Below, piece by piece: positions 8,752 through 16,728 of a stretch of DNA of 64,000 nt. The notes beneath the pieces are model-generated. The model did not search any database and was not told the DNA's origin. It saw only the letters and a program-made list of their open reading frames with translations. Source of the stretch: Bacillota bacterium. GTDB lineage: Bacteria > Bacillota > Clostridia > Lachnospirales > Lachnospiraceae. The number at the start of each line of letters is the position of its first letter. Positions within the stretch are counted from its first letter, which is position 1. The position numbers were made by a program, and so were the translations under genes. Location of the stretch: positions 62,001 through 126,000 of the forward strand of contig JAEZOB010000055.1 in the NCBI GenBank assembly GCA_023414355.1, given 5' to 3'.

Positions 8752-8860
8752 AATAAAAACTCGGAAGCTCTTTATGATTGACTACTTTCCGCAGCAGACA
8801 GCGAAGCATCTCAGCTGTAGGCTATTGGAAAGTAATCCTTTCATGAGTTTCCGAGTTATT
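8752..8860. terminator. Long imperfect hairpin between convergent genes
   Basis: ACTCGGAAGCTC pairs with GAGTTTCCGAGT. Inside it GATT/AATC and ACTTTCC/GGAAAGT continue the stem, and an apical ACAGC/GCTGT closes it. It spans about 109 nt, flanked by AATAA and TTATT. It probably serves as a bidirectional terminator but is much longer than usual. Confidence 0.65.
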
Positions 8861-8948
8861 ATATTAATTCCTATTATACATTGGCAACATCTATAGCAGA
8901 AAGCCGTCTCATACCCGTTTAATATTCATAATAATAGGAAAATGCCCC

Positions 8949-9065
8949 TTATTCTCTTTACTATACATGACAGAAGGAAATCTCCTCTTATTCCTTTCAC
9001 TATACATGACAAAAGGAATTCTCCTCCTTTTTGTTTCATTACTCTTGGCATAAGGAAGCCGCCTC
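8949..9065. repeat. 39-bp tandem triplication covering a gene end
   Basis: Units at 8949-8987 and 8988-9026 are nearly identical (TATACATGACA core). The third, 9027-9065, is diverged (about 26 of 39 positions match) and contains the last codons and stop of the minus-strand gene at 9039. The copies downstream look like decayed duplicates of the gene's 3' end (39 bp = 13 codons). Confidence 0.75.
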
Positions 9066-9476
9066 TTCCATAGAGTGGCATCGTTCCACCTGGAAGTATT
9101 TCATGAATTCCTTCGTGAACATATCAATTTCGTGGTCGAGACTGTTCCCTGTTCCCATGATAAACACCAGTATCTTGCAGCTTGTTTTGGCCAGAGCCGG
9201 GATGAAATATTCAAATGCCCAATCCACGTCCTCCTTATCATCTTCAAAACCGTTGACCGCATTCACAACCACATTCTTACATTGATAGATCTGCATTAAC
9301 TTCAAAAGATGTTCGCAGGGCTTTCTATACTCATCGCCACAGCTGAATTTCTTCCATTCGAGATATACCGCCTTCAGCTCCGGACGATAATAGACGGTGC
9401 AATGCGCGCTGTCATATACTTCCCCGATGGAGGATTCCATCTGATTTTCTTCCACTGTTACTTTATTCATTTCCAT
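9039..9476 (-). CDS. Hypothetical protein, possible STAS-like fold
   Basis: This 145-aa soluble protein has no signal peptide or membrane segment. I do not recognise the family with certainty. Alternating beta/alpha pattern (VYLEWKKF, CKNVVVNAVNGF, CKILVFIMGT, then an amphipathic helix) resembles SpoIIAA/STAS-like single-domain proteins, but no diagnostic motif is present. GGGAGG precedes the start by 8 nt. It is a single gene whose 3' end has been tandemly copied downstream. Confidence 0.6.
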   Translation of the reverse strand: MEMNKVTVEENQMESSIGEVYDSAHCTVYYRPELKAVYLEWKKFSCGDEYRKPCEHLLKLMQIYQCKNVVVNAVNGFEDDKEDVDWAFEYFIPALAKTSCKILVFIMGTGNSLDHEIDMFTKEFMKYFQVERCHSMEEAASLCQE

Positions 9477-9734
9477 ACTCCCTACCTCCCAGATACGCTT
9501 ATTAAAGATTGCTATATTTTAACACACGTATTCACAGAAAGCCACAGTCATTTTTGTCAATCTATCATAAGTATATTTCAAGAATTTTAGGCAACTTATT
9601 CAAGGCTTCTTATAGTAATACAAATTAAATCCTGTTTATAATAGGAAAAATATTTTTTCATAAACATTAGAACACCTTTAAATCAGATAGTGGAGAAGAA
9701 TTCAGAGAATCCCATCCAACACTTGATAAAGAGG

Positions 9735-9781
9735 CAAAAAAAGACCTTAGGGTGATGCCGGTCAGGCATTCCGAAAGGTCC
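9735..9781 (-). terminator. Terminator of the rsfS operon
   Basis: On the minus strand GACCTT pairs with AAGGTC and an inner ATGCC pairs with GGCAT, followed by a run of seven T. Confidence 0.8.
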
Positions 9782-9814
9782 TTCGATCCTATAATACTGT
9801 TCTTCTATAACAAT

Positions 9815-10171
9815 CTATACATCAAGCTCTTCCTTGCTGACAGTCTTTCCGTCTCTCCAGATACGCTCCAGATTATAGAAAAGGCGATCCTCCTTGGAAA
9901 ATACATGAACTACGACATCGCCGTAATCCATCAATATCCAGCTGGCAGATCTGACGCCCTCTATTCTCTTCGGTTCATAGCCATTGCGGCCGAGGGTATC
10001 CGATACTGAATTCATAAGCGCATCCACCTGGGATGAATTTGTTCCGTTGGCTATAATAAAATAATCAGCAATGATGGAGATATCCTTAATCTCAATCACT
10101 GTGATATCTTCTCCCTTTTTCTCTTCTAAAGCCTGATAAGCAAGCTTAACCATGTTCTTTGAATTGTCCAT
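9815..10171 (-). CDS. rsfS: Ribosomal silencing factor RsfS
   Basis: This 118-aa YbeB/Iojap-family protein binds L14 (uL14) and blocks subunit joining in starvation. Characteristic features are the DYFIIANGTNSSQVDAL stretch, the WILMDYGDVVVHVF motif and the RLFYNLERIW C-terminus. The ATG at 10171 is chosen because AAGGGG lies upstream; the longer frame to 10219 adds 16 residues foreign to the family. It is the last gene of the obg-yhbY-nadD-yqeK-rsfS series. Confidence 0.95.
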   Translation of the reverse strand: MDNSKNMVKLAYQALEEKKGEDITVIEIKDISIIADYFIIANGTNSSQVDALMNSVSDTLGRNGYEPKRIEGVRSASWILMDYGDVVVHVFSKEDRLFYNLERIWRDGKTVSKEELDV

Positions 10172-10334
10172 TACAATCCCCTTTCCAATTCTATCATAGT
10201 GTAACCGAATGCTTCGCAATCGGATCTACTGGTCTATTTCTATCTGTTTCTATCTGTTTATGTCAGTATCTGTCTGTTCTATCTATATCTGCTCTGGTCG
10301 GTTCTATCTTTTCATTCTATATAATTTTGATTGC

Positions 10335-10904
10335 TTATTTCAGTAATGCCTGATAATAGTATAAGGTATCCTCTGTTATCGTATCGATGACAGCATTCGA
10401 CCTTCTTAAGTAGCTAAGCATATTCTCTAAAATAAGCAGTACTCCCAGGTCGATATCCGTATAGGCAGTCTTCCTGATCTCCTCGATCTGCGGTAACGGT
10501 TTTCGATACGGCTCTATATAATCTGCCGTGAAGATGATTTTCTCCAGTAATGTCATTCCCGGCCGCCCGGTTGTATGATATACAATAGAGTTTAAAATTT
10601 CTTCATCACGTATACCATATTTTTCTTTGGCAAAGACCGCGCCAACCTTTCCATGCAGCAGAAATGGGCACTCCTTTTCAACTTCTCTGACTTCCAAGTG
10701 TGCTGCCACACATTGCTCCAAAAGCTGAGAATCTGACAGATACTTCGCACAATCATGGAGGATTCCCGCAGTCCCTGCTTTCTCCTCCTCATAGCCGAAG
10801 ATAACCGCCATGTCCCGCGCCACCTCCTCCACACCGATACTGTGAAGGTATCTGGAAGGACTAAGTACCTCTTTCATACTATCTCGTAATTGTTGTATGT
10901 CCAT
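10335..10904 (-). CDS. yqeK: YqeK-type HD-domain Ap4A hydrolase
   Basis: This 189-aa HD-superfamily protein has HSIGVEEVAR (first His), ILHDCAKY (HD pair), FLLHGKVGA, IVYHTTGRPGM and FTADYIEP, giving the full set of metal-binding His/Asp residues. YqeK proteins split diadenosine tetraphosphate symmetrically. It starts 4 nt after the nadD stop, with a GGAGG site inside the nadD end, so it is translationally coupled. Confidence 0.93.
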   Translation of the reverse strand: MDIQQLRDSMKEVLSPSRYLHSIGVEEVARDMAVIFGYEEEKAGTAGILHDCAKYLSDSQLLEQCVAAHLEVREVEKECPFLLHGKVGAVFAKEKYGIRDEEILNSIVYHTTGRPGMTLLEKIIFTADYIEPYRKPLPQIEEIRKTAYTDIDLGVLLILENMLSYLRRSNAVIDTITEDTLYYYQALLK

Positions 10905-10908
10905 TCTG

Positions 10909-11526
10909 TCAATCCTCCGGTGCTGTCAGGTACAGCCTATTGTTATTGATGTATTCAATGACAGCTTCGGGCAGATAATATCGCACCGATCTCTGCTCCA
11001 GCATTCTTTTCCTGATTTCCTCGGAGGCGATCTGGATGGTAGGCATATCCAGAAGTAATATTTTTGCCTGATACTGTTGACGGAGATACTCCGCCTGTTG
11101 ACTCAGCTTTTCAGGCTCCACATTATTACGTCCCGTCGCCACCACAGTACAAAGCGAGAAGACGGTCTGCGGCTGATACCATTGATGCATCATGAACAAA
11201 GAATCCGCACCAACGATAAAATAATACTCCTTTTCGGGATCCTCCTCTTTCAGTAAGGTCAGGGTATCCGCTGTATAGGTGTAGCCGTTCCGTTCCAGTT
11301 CAAAGGTGGATAATGCAAAATGAGGATTATCTCTGATTGCCAGAGCTATCATCTCCACCCTCTGCTGATCTGTCACCTGATACGGCTTGGCTTTATGAGG
11401 AGGATTTTTGGAGGGCATGAAAAGAATCTGATCCAGTCCGACCTGTTCATAAGCACTTTCTGCTAAGAATAGATGTCCAAAATGGATTGGATTAAAGGTA
11501 CCTCCCATGATTCCGATCTTCTTCAT
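10909..11526 (-). CDS. nadD: Nicotinate-nucleotide adenylyltransferase
   Basis: This 205-aa enzyme transfers AMP to nicotinate mononucleotide in NAD synthesis. The nucleotidyltransferase motif GGTFNPIHFGHL is near the N-terminus and the second signature ISSxxIR-like ASEEIRKRM is near the C-terminus. The ATG at 11526 with AGGTGG upstream is preferred to the GTG at 11535. It lies in the conserved order yhbY-nadD-yqeK-rsfS. Confidence 0.95.
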   Translation of the reverse strand: MKKIGIMGGTFNPIHFGHLFLAESAYEQVGLDQILFMPSKNPPHKAKPYQVTDQQRVEMIALAIRDNPHFALSTFELERNGYTYTADTLTLLKEEDPEKEYYFIVGADSLFMMHQWYQPQTVFSLCTVVATGRNNVEPEKLSQQAEYLRQQYQAKILLLDMPTIQIASEEIRKRMLEQRSVRYYLPEAVIEYINNNRLYLTAPED

Positions 11527-11645
11527 TCGTCCCACCTGCCTGTTCCTGTCGTATATTTATGCTATGATATACCTTCGGTACTTAATTAACTATTGAATTT
11601 AATACCTATAGTATACACAGAATTCAGAATTACAGGGATTCTTCC

Positions 11646-11957
11646 TTAAGAATTCTTTGACTTTTTCTCTTCGGGAAGGTCGATTTTCTTCTTATCCTTG
11701 GATTCCCTGTAGAGAACGATTTTCTTGCCGATTACCTGTACCACATCGGAATGGGTACGCTCTGCCAGTATCTGAGCCATTTCCTTGGGATCATCAGAAC
11801 AGTTTTTAAGTACGCTGATCTTGATTAACTCTCTGGCTTCTAAAGCCTCGGATACTCCCTGAGTAATCTCCGGTGTTAATGCAGATTTACCAATCTGATA
11901 AATTGGTTCTATTGTCATCGCAAGACCTTTTAAATATGCTCTTTGCTTCGTTGTCAT
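11646..11957 (-). CDS. yhbY: YhbY-type CRM-domain RNA-binding protein
   Basis: This 103-aa protein has a CRM domain (about residues 1-95): LKGLAMTIEPIYQIGKSALTP, the VLKNC stretch and VVQVIGKKIVLYR. YhbY associates with pre-50S particles. The tail is Lys/Glu-rich. It sits between obg and nadD as in many Firmicutes. Confidence 0.93.
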   Translation of the reverse strand: MTTKQRAYLKGLAMTIEPIYQIGKSALTPEITQGVSEALEARELIKISVLKNCSDDPKEMAQILAERTHSDVVQVIGKKIVLYRESKDKKKIDLPEEKKSKNS

Positions 11958-12065
11958 CTGTATACTCCTTTCATTTTAATATCATGTGCCAAAACATCTA
12001 TGGTGCTTTATTATATAGAATATATTGAAAGGCAAGCTCTCATTACAATATATCCTATCTATTAA

Positions 12066-12093
12066 GGTACTTCGCACCTTTTAACACATTAAT
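12066..12093. repeat. Solo end of the dispersed palindromic element
   Basis: Read on the minus strand it gives ATTAATGTGTTAAAAGGTGC, matching the terminal consensus ATTAAA-N-TGT-N-AAAA...GTGC of the elements at 35138 and 62601. It lies just downstream of obg. Confidence 0.45.
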
Positions 12094-12101
12094 TCTATTA
12101 T

Positions 12102-13385
12102 CTATTTATAATAATCAAATTGTAGCCCATACATCCTAACGGTATCACCTTCCTGGATACCTAGCCCCTCGAGCTGTTCGAGGATACCGTTCTCCTTTAA
12201 GAACTTCTGGAAAAATTCGAAGCCCTTCTCTGAATCCAGGTTCGTATAACCAAGCATACGCTCGATTCTGGGTCCTTCCACAGCAAAAAGATGCTCTTCC
12301 TCCTGCCATACCTCAAACGGTAGATTTGAATCTGCCATATCCTCGGGAAAGAATTCCTTTTCAAATACCACCGGAGTACGATCCAACTGGTCAAGCATTC
12401 CTTTTACATGGTATAACAGTTCCTTCATGCCCTGACCGCTGACCGCGGAAATCGGAAATACCGGAATCCCCTGCGGTTCAAAGGTGTTCTTGATCTTCTG
12501 AAGTATTTCTTCGGCATCCGCTTCATATAATACATCGGTCTTATTTGCCGCAATGACCTGAGGCCTCTTCGCAAGCTCCGGATTATAGGCCGCCAGCTCT
12601 GCATTGATGGTATTGATATCCTCAATCGGGTCTCTGCCCTCTGTGGATGCTGCATCCACAAGATGGATGATCACCTTGGTCCGCTCAATATGGCGAAGAA
12701 ACTCGTGTCCCAAACCAAGTCCTTCCGAAGCACCTTCAATCAGACCGGGAATGTCCGCGATGACAAAGCCACCGCCCTCCAGATCCACCACGCCAAGATT
12801 AGGACTTAAGGTCGTAAAATGATAATTACCGATTTTGGGCTTTGCATTGGTTACGCGAGATAACAGGGTGGATTTTCCGACATTCGGGAAACCGACGAGT
12901 CCTACATCCGCGATTACCTTCAGCTCCAGAAGAACATCCATCTCCTGTGCCTTCTTACCGGGCTGGGCATACTTCGGAACCTGCATCGTAGGAGTAGCAT
13001 AATGTTGATTACCCTTGCCGCCTCTGCCCCCGCGAAGAATCACTTCGCGATTATGACCGTGAGACATATCAGCAACCACCTTGCCAGTCTCCTTTTCTTT
13101 GATTACCGTTCCTTCCGGAACTTTAACAACCAGATCCTCTCCATCCTTACCATGACAGCGCTTCTTTCCGCCATTCTCGCCATCCTGGGCGCAGTACTTA
13201 CGGATATATCGGAATTCAGATAATGTGTTAAGACCTTCATCCACTTCAAAGATCAAATCACCGCCATCTCCTCCGTCTCCACCGTCGGGACCGCCTGCCG
13301 GAACAAAAATCTCCTTGCGGAAGCTGACATGTCCGTCACCACCCTTACCGGATCTGATATGGATTTCTGCTCTATCTGCAAACAT
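12102..13385 (-). CDS. obg: GTPase Obg, ribosome assembly and stress
   Basis: This 427-aa protein has a glycine-rich Obg fold (1-158: GGDGGDGGDLIF, RGGRGGKGN), a G domain (GFPNVGKST P-loop, DIPGLIEGA switch II, NKTD) and a C-terminal OCT domain. The start at 13385 follows AGGTGAT and gives MFADRAEI, the canonical N-terminus; the longer frame is rejected. Its own consensus promoter lies at 13529-13557. Obg acts in 50S maturation and, in spore formers, in sporulation control. Confidence 0.97.
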   Translation of the reverse strand: MFADRAEIHIRSGKGGDGHVSFRKEIFVPAGGPDGGDGGDGGDLIFEVDEGLNTLSEFRYIRKYCAQDGENGGKKRCHGKDGEDLVVKVPEGTVIKEKETGKVVADMSHGHNREVILRGGRGGKGNQHYATPTMQVPKYAQPGKKAQEMDVLLELKVIADVGLVGFPNVGKSTLLSRVTNAKPKIGNYHFTTLSPNLGVVDLEGGGFVIADIPGLIEGASEGLGLGHEFLRHIERTKVIIHLVDAASTEGRDPIEDINTINAELAAYNPELAKRPQVIAANKTDVLYEADAEEILQKIKNTFEPQGIPVFPISAVSGQGMKELLYHVKGMLDQLDRTPVVFEKEFFPEDMADSNLPFEVWQEEEHLFAVEGPRIERMLGYTNLDSEKGFEFFQKFLKENGILEQLEGLGIQEGDTVRMYGLQFDYYK

Positions 13386-13528
13386 TTTATCACCTGTTAT
13401 CACGCCAGAATAAATAATCAGAACACACAGTAGCACCATTTCACCATGTGTTATCCTATCCTGTTATCTATCCCGTGTTTTCCTCTCTATCTTAATATAA
13501 CCATATTGTTACCAAAATCTTTATGCTT

Positions 13529-13557
13529 ATTATATAAAAAAAATCAACCAAATACAA
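13529..13557 (-). promoter_or_regulatory. obg promoter
   Basis: On the minus strand TTGTAT (13557-13552), a 17-bp spacer and TATAAT (13534-13529) lie about 145 bp upstream of the obg start. Transcription of obg therefore need not depend on the rplU operon. Confidence 0.7.
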
Positions 13558-13620
13558 CTCAAGAAAAAAAATGTATGAGAAGCCCCATACCCAACACATC
13601 TATTCCGACCTTTATCCTGT

Positions 13621-13900
13621 AATTGATTTTATGCAAGACATAAATACATGCAAGTCTTCATAGCCTTACCTTTATCGTGAAGAATTATATGAAAATTCGA
13701 TCTTCGCACAATTAATCCATAATCGATTTATGCAAGGTATAAATATAAGCAAGTCTTCACAATCTTGCCTTTGTTATGAGGAGTCATATAAAATTAGATC
13801 TTCATAAAATAAACCCATAATCGATTTTATGCAAGGCACTCATATAAGCAAGTCTTCACAGTCTTGCCTTTGTTGTGAGGAGTTTTGTAAAGTTCGCTGT
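13621..13900. repeat. Three tandem copies of a ~100-bp noncoding repeat
   Basis: R1 (13621-13720), R2 (13721-13818) and R3 (13819-about 13900, 3' end diverged) share AAT[T/C]GATTTTATGCAAG, ATGCAAGTCTTCA or AAGCAAGTCTTCA, and a CTTGCCTTTGTTRTGAGGAG block. Within R2 and R3, GCAAG and CTTGC can form a small hairpin. The array lies between the rpmA terminator and the obg promoter. Confidence 0.85.
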
Positions 13901-13957
13901 CTTAAGGATTTCGGGGAAATATTTGCCTTTGTCCTGAGAATTTTTTTGCGGAGGTAT

Positions 13958-14004
13958 GCACCCGTCAGTGGCAGCCTTCTTATAAAATAGGCTGCACTGG
14001 TGCG
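13958..14004. other. Strong inverted repeat in the rpmA-obg gap
   Basis: CAGTGGCAGCC and GGCTGCACTG pair with one bulged base around a 13-nt AT-rich loop, extended by GCAC/GTGC. There is no flanking T run, so it is probably not a simple terminator. The rest of 13900-14130 shows nothing recognisable; an ORF on the minus strand here has no ribosome site. Confidence 0.6.
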
Positions 14005-14131
14005 ACTGAAGCAGAAAAACTTCGAAGGGCAGAGGCAAGTACTCAACCCGAAATTACACAATCTAACGCACTTTACAAAACTCCCCGTAACCCATCCTGA
14101 CGATCCATTCTTTTCCACCCACGCCGTGCAT

Positions 14132-14165
14132 AAAATAACCCCAAATCCGATTTAAGAATTTGGGG
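14132..14165 (-). terminator. rplU-prp-rpmA terminator
   Basis: On the minus strand CCCCAAAT (14165-14158) pairs with ATTTGGGG (14146-14139) and is followed by TTATTTTA. Confidence 0.85.
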
Positions 14166-14189
14166 TCATGGTTATCACCGAGTGTTTAA

Positions 14190-14477
14190 TTATTTTGCTT
14201 CAACCGGGTAAACACTTGCCTGCTTCTTGTCTCTACCCTTGCGTTCGAACTTAACAACGCCGTCAACCAAAGCAAATAATGTATCATCGCCACCGCGTCC
14301 AACGTTTACTCCGGGATGGATCTTCGTTCCACGCTGTCTGTAAAGAATATTTCCCGCAAGAACAAACTGACCGTCTGCTCTCTTCGCGCCCAATCTCTTG
14401 GACTCAGAATCTCTACCGTTCTTGGTAGAACCAACACCCTTTTTATGAGCGAAAAATTGAAGGTTCATTCTTAACAT
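14190..14477 (-). CDS. rpmA: 50S ribosomal protein L27 (bL27) with cleavable N-terminus
   Basis: This 95-aa protein has the universal AHKKGVGSTKNGRDSESKRLG core. It starts with an N-terminal extension ending NLQFF before the Ala, the Firmicute form that the Prp protease must remove to expose the functional N-terminus. GGAGG lies 8 nt upstream of the ATG at 14477, so the MLR-prefixed start is used. The prp gene is immediately upstream in the operon. Confidence 0.97.
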   Translation of the reverse strand: MLRMNLQFFAHKKGVGSTKNGRDSESKRLGAKRADGQFVLAGNILYRQRGTKIHPGVNVGRGGDDTLFALVDGVVKFERKGRDKKQASVYPVEAK

Positions 14478-14519
14478 GTTCTACACCTCCTACCATTCTA
14501 ATGACATATCATTTATCAG

Positions 14520-14852
14520 TTACTGTGTTTCTACCTGAGCAAGCTTGATATACTTATCTGTATATTCATCCACAACTCCCTGAAGTCCTAAGACCAAAGA
14601 GTTTAGCAGAAGCTGCGAGCTATTACTCATAGGTGAAAGCACATGAAATTCTAGAAAACCTTTTTTCTCATCCTGGTCTATCGTAAACCGGTCTTGAGTA
14701 AAACTCTCAATAGAATTTATTGTATTGAGTACCAGTACCGATACCGCTGCACATACTACATCGCTTCCGTATTTGGAATACTTAGCATGTCCCGATACCT
14801 TAATGCCGGTAATCATACTCTCTGCATTCGTATAAATGGATACATTGATCAT
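14520..14852 (-). CDS. prp: Ribosomal-processing cysteine protease Prp
   Basis: This 110-aa protein (YsxB family) cleaves the L27 N-terminal extension. His22 (SGHAKY) and Cys34 (VVCAAVSVLV) fall at the positions of the catalytic pair described for the Staphylococcus enzyme. It lies between rplU and rpmA, the usual position, starting 11 nt after rplU. Confidence 0.95.
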   Translation of the reverse strand: MINVSIYTNAESMITGIKVSGHAKYSKYGSDVVCAAVSVLVLNTINSIESFTQDRFTIDQDEKKGFLEFHVLSPMSNSSQLLLNSLVLGLQGVVDEYTDKYIKLAQVETQ

Positions 14853-14863
14853 ATCGCATCTAC

Positions 14864-15172
14864 CTATGCATTGATCTTTTCAATCTTAACCTTGGTATAA
14901 GGCTGTCTGTGACCATTCTTCTTGTGATATCCAGACTTTCTCTTGTATCTGAAAACAATAACTTTTCTATTCTTGCCTTCTTCAACAACAGTTGCTGTAA
15001 CCTTAGCGTTAGCTACGGTAGGATTTCCTACAACTAAATCGCCCTTGTTCACTGCAAGAACCTGATCAAAAGTTACAGTTGCTCCTGCATCAACACCGAG
15101 CTTCTCAACTTTAATGATATCGCCTTCCGCTACCTTGTACTGTTTTCCACCAGTTGCAATAATTGCGTACAT
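14864..15172 (-). CDS. rplU: 50S ribosomal protein L21 (bL21)
   Basis: This 102-aa protein has MYAIIATGGKQYKV at the N-terminus and KRKSGYHKKNGHRQPYTKVKI at the C-terminus, both diagnostic. The start at 15172 follows TAGGAGG; the longer frame to 15226 lies in the leader. It is the first gene of the rplU-prp-rpmA operon. Confidence 0.97.
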   Translation of the reverse strand: MYAIIATGGKQYKVAEGDIIKVEKLGVDAGATVTFDQVLAVNKGDLVVGNPTVANAKVTATVVEEGKNRKVIVFRYKRKSGYHKKNGHRQPYTKVKIEKINA

Positions 15173-15275
15173 ATTGGCACCTCCTATTATCATTACTCGC
15201 CAACTACGGTGTCTGATGACTGACATATCCTGTCAGAATTCAAAGCTTTTACCTCGTTGTGCGGCACACTAAGTT
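15173..15275 (-). ncRNA. Probable L21 leader (autoregulatory 5' UTR)
   Basis: About 100 nt separate the transcription start from rplU. The RNA can form GTGTGC/GCACAA-type and CTGACA/TGTCAG hairpins, with CAGACACC and GGTGCC segments near the ribosome site. Firmicute rplU genes commonly carry an L21-binding leader (Rfam family L21_leader). Assignment rests on position and foldability, since no covariance search could be run. Confidence 0.6.
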
Positions 15276-15304
15276 ATGATAGCATAGCACGTAATATTTG
15301 TCAA
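15276..15304 (-). promoter_or_regulatory. rplU promoter
   Basis: On the minus strand a perfect TTGACA (15304-15299), a 17-bp spacer and TATCAT (15281-15276). Confidence 0.85.
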
Positions 15305-15313
15305 TCAGATTAT

Positions 15314-15790
15314 TTACGGCATTTTCTTTCTTCTTTTGCCGGTAATCTCGTTCACTTTTAGCTCCAGAACCTCAGTCATCTTAAGTACCTGCTCAGGATA
15401 GTGCTTCAGATTCTCGCCAGCACGATATTGATCCATAATATAATCCAGTGCCATGACCTTCTGCTCCTCCGGTAGGAACTCCAAAGTTCCGTTACCGCAG
15501 ACACTCTCATATTCCATCGTGCATGTCCCATTATCACCCATGACCAGGTTATGACCATGATCCATGGAGAACGCAACATGATTATTCTTCTTCATCAGCT
15601 CCAGCTTCGTTCCTTCCTTTGCCGCATGAAAATACAGCTGAAAGGTTCCGTTTTCAAAAGCCACACCAAAATTCAAGGGTATGACATACGGATAATTATC
15701 CTGATAAAAAGCTAAATTACACACATCACACTGCTTCATCACTTCATAAATTTCATTCAAATCTGTGATCTCTCTGTCGCTTCTTCTCAT
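15314..15790 (-). CDS. Pyridoxamine 5'-phosphate oxidase-like flavoprotein
   Basis: This 158-aa protein resembles the NimA/PNPOx-like split-barrel group that binds FMN or heme. Typical features are DVCNLAFYQDNYPYVIPLNFG, LYFHAAKEGTKLELM and VAFSMD. The ATG at 15790 is chosen because GGAGG lies 6-7 nt upstream. It is the first of several genes inserted between rplU and the RNase G gene. The substrate is unknown. Confidence 0.82.
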   Translation of the reverse strand: MRRSDREITDLNEIYEVMKQCDVCNLAFYQDNYPYVIPLNFGVAFENGTFQLYFHAAKEGTKLELMKKNNHVAFSMDHGHNLVMGDNGTCTMEYESVCGNGTLEFLPEEQKVMALDYIMDQYRAGENLKHYPEQVLKMTEVLELKVNEITGKRRKKMP

Positions 15791-15906
15791 ATATGCCTCC
15801 ACTCTTGCGTACACCTGTAAATTTGGACGATAGCACAAATTTACTGTGCGAAATATCTTAATTTATAAATTAATCTCTTGTTAATCTGATATTCTGCAAA
15901 GCCGGT

Positions 15907-16590
15907 CTATGAAATCCATACAGCCAAATCCTCTTCCGATAAGAAAGGCTTCAGAATCGGATATAGCTTATTGCTGTGTACCACATAGCTCATATGGTTT
16001 TCTCCTGCAAGAATCTGCATGGTACAATTGGGTATCGTTTCAGCTATCAGCCTGGTATGTGTCTCTTTAATCAGATCCTTACTTCCTGCCAGCACCAGCG
16101 TCGGTATTACGATTTTATGTAGCTCTTCCACAGATATTTGAGGCTGCGTCACCATCAGGCGGTAATTCGGACTTCTGGTTATGTAATAAATAAATCGAAA
16201 CAAATTAAGATATCTCTTTTTTACCCCCTCAGGTACAAGATTGGCACCACTGATGATCAACTTGGATAACAGCTCGGGATAAGTGGCAGCTATCATGAGC
16301 CCTATTATTCCCCCGTCACTAAAGCCATATAATATCGGCTTCACCAATCCGAGACTTCGTATGAATTTTACGATATCCTCAGCCATGCTGCGATAGTCAA
16401 GCTCTTTGACCCTGGTACTTTGACCATGTCCCCTGCTGTCAATTGCATAGACCGAATAATCGTTGCTTAATTGTTTCGTCAATACATCGAAAATCTGATG
16501 GTCCTCTCCGTTTCCGTGAAGCAGTAGAATTGGTTGTCCTTCGCCTGTCTTTTCATAATAAAGAGTGATTTCATTTACATTTTGAAACAT
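15907..16590 (-). CDS. Alpha/beta-fold hydrolase
   Basis: This 227-aa protein has an oxyanion motif LLHGNGED, nucleophile elbow GFSDGG (Ser), acid in AGSKD and His in ENHMSY, so the triad is complete. It resembles small esterases or lipases of the AB_hydrolase_1 group. The start at 16590 follows GGAGG by about 6 nt; an in-frame extension to 16659 is rejected. The substrate is unknown. Confidence 0.87.
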   Translation of the reverse strand: MFQNVNEITLYYEKTGEGQPILLLHGNGEDHQIFDVLTKQLSNDYSVYAIDSRGHGQSTRVKELDYRSMAEDIVKFIRSLGLVKPILYGFSDGGIIGLMIAATYPELLSKLIISGANLVPEGVKKRYLNLFRFIYYITRSPNYRLMVTQPQISVEELHKIVIPTLVLAGSKDLIKETHTRLIAETIPNCTMQILAGENHMSYVVHSNKLYPILKPFLSEEDLAVWIS

Positions 16591-16728
16591 AGGAACCTCC
16601 ATTCTGCCGATATACCCTATATTATAGGTGTTTGCACAATATTTCACAAGTGAATTCACAAAAACAACACATCAATACATCAGCAATATATCAATATATA
16701 TGTAACAAAAACCTTTCCTATGTACTAA

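Noticed and set aside
9031..9590. Plus-strand frames over the hypothetical gene at 9039-9476
   Set aside because: The minus-strand frame has a good ribosome site and sensible composition; the plus frames do not.
13840..14118. Minus-strand open frame in the rpmA-obg gap
   Set aside because: It lies in the third repeat copy and the inverted repeat; no ribosome site and no family resemblance.
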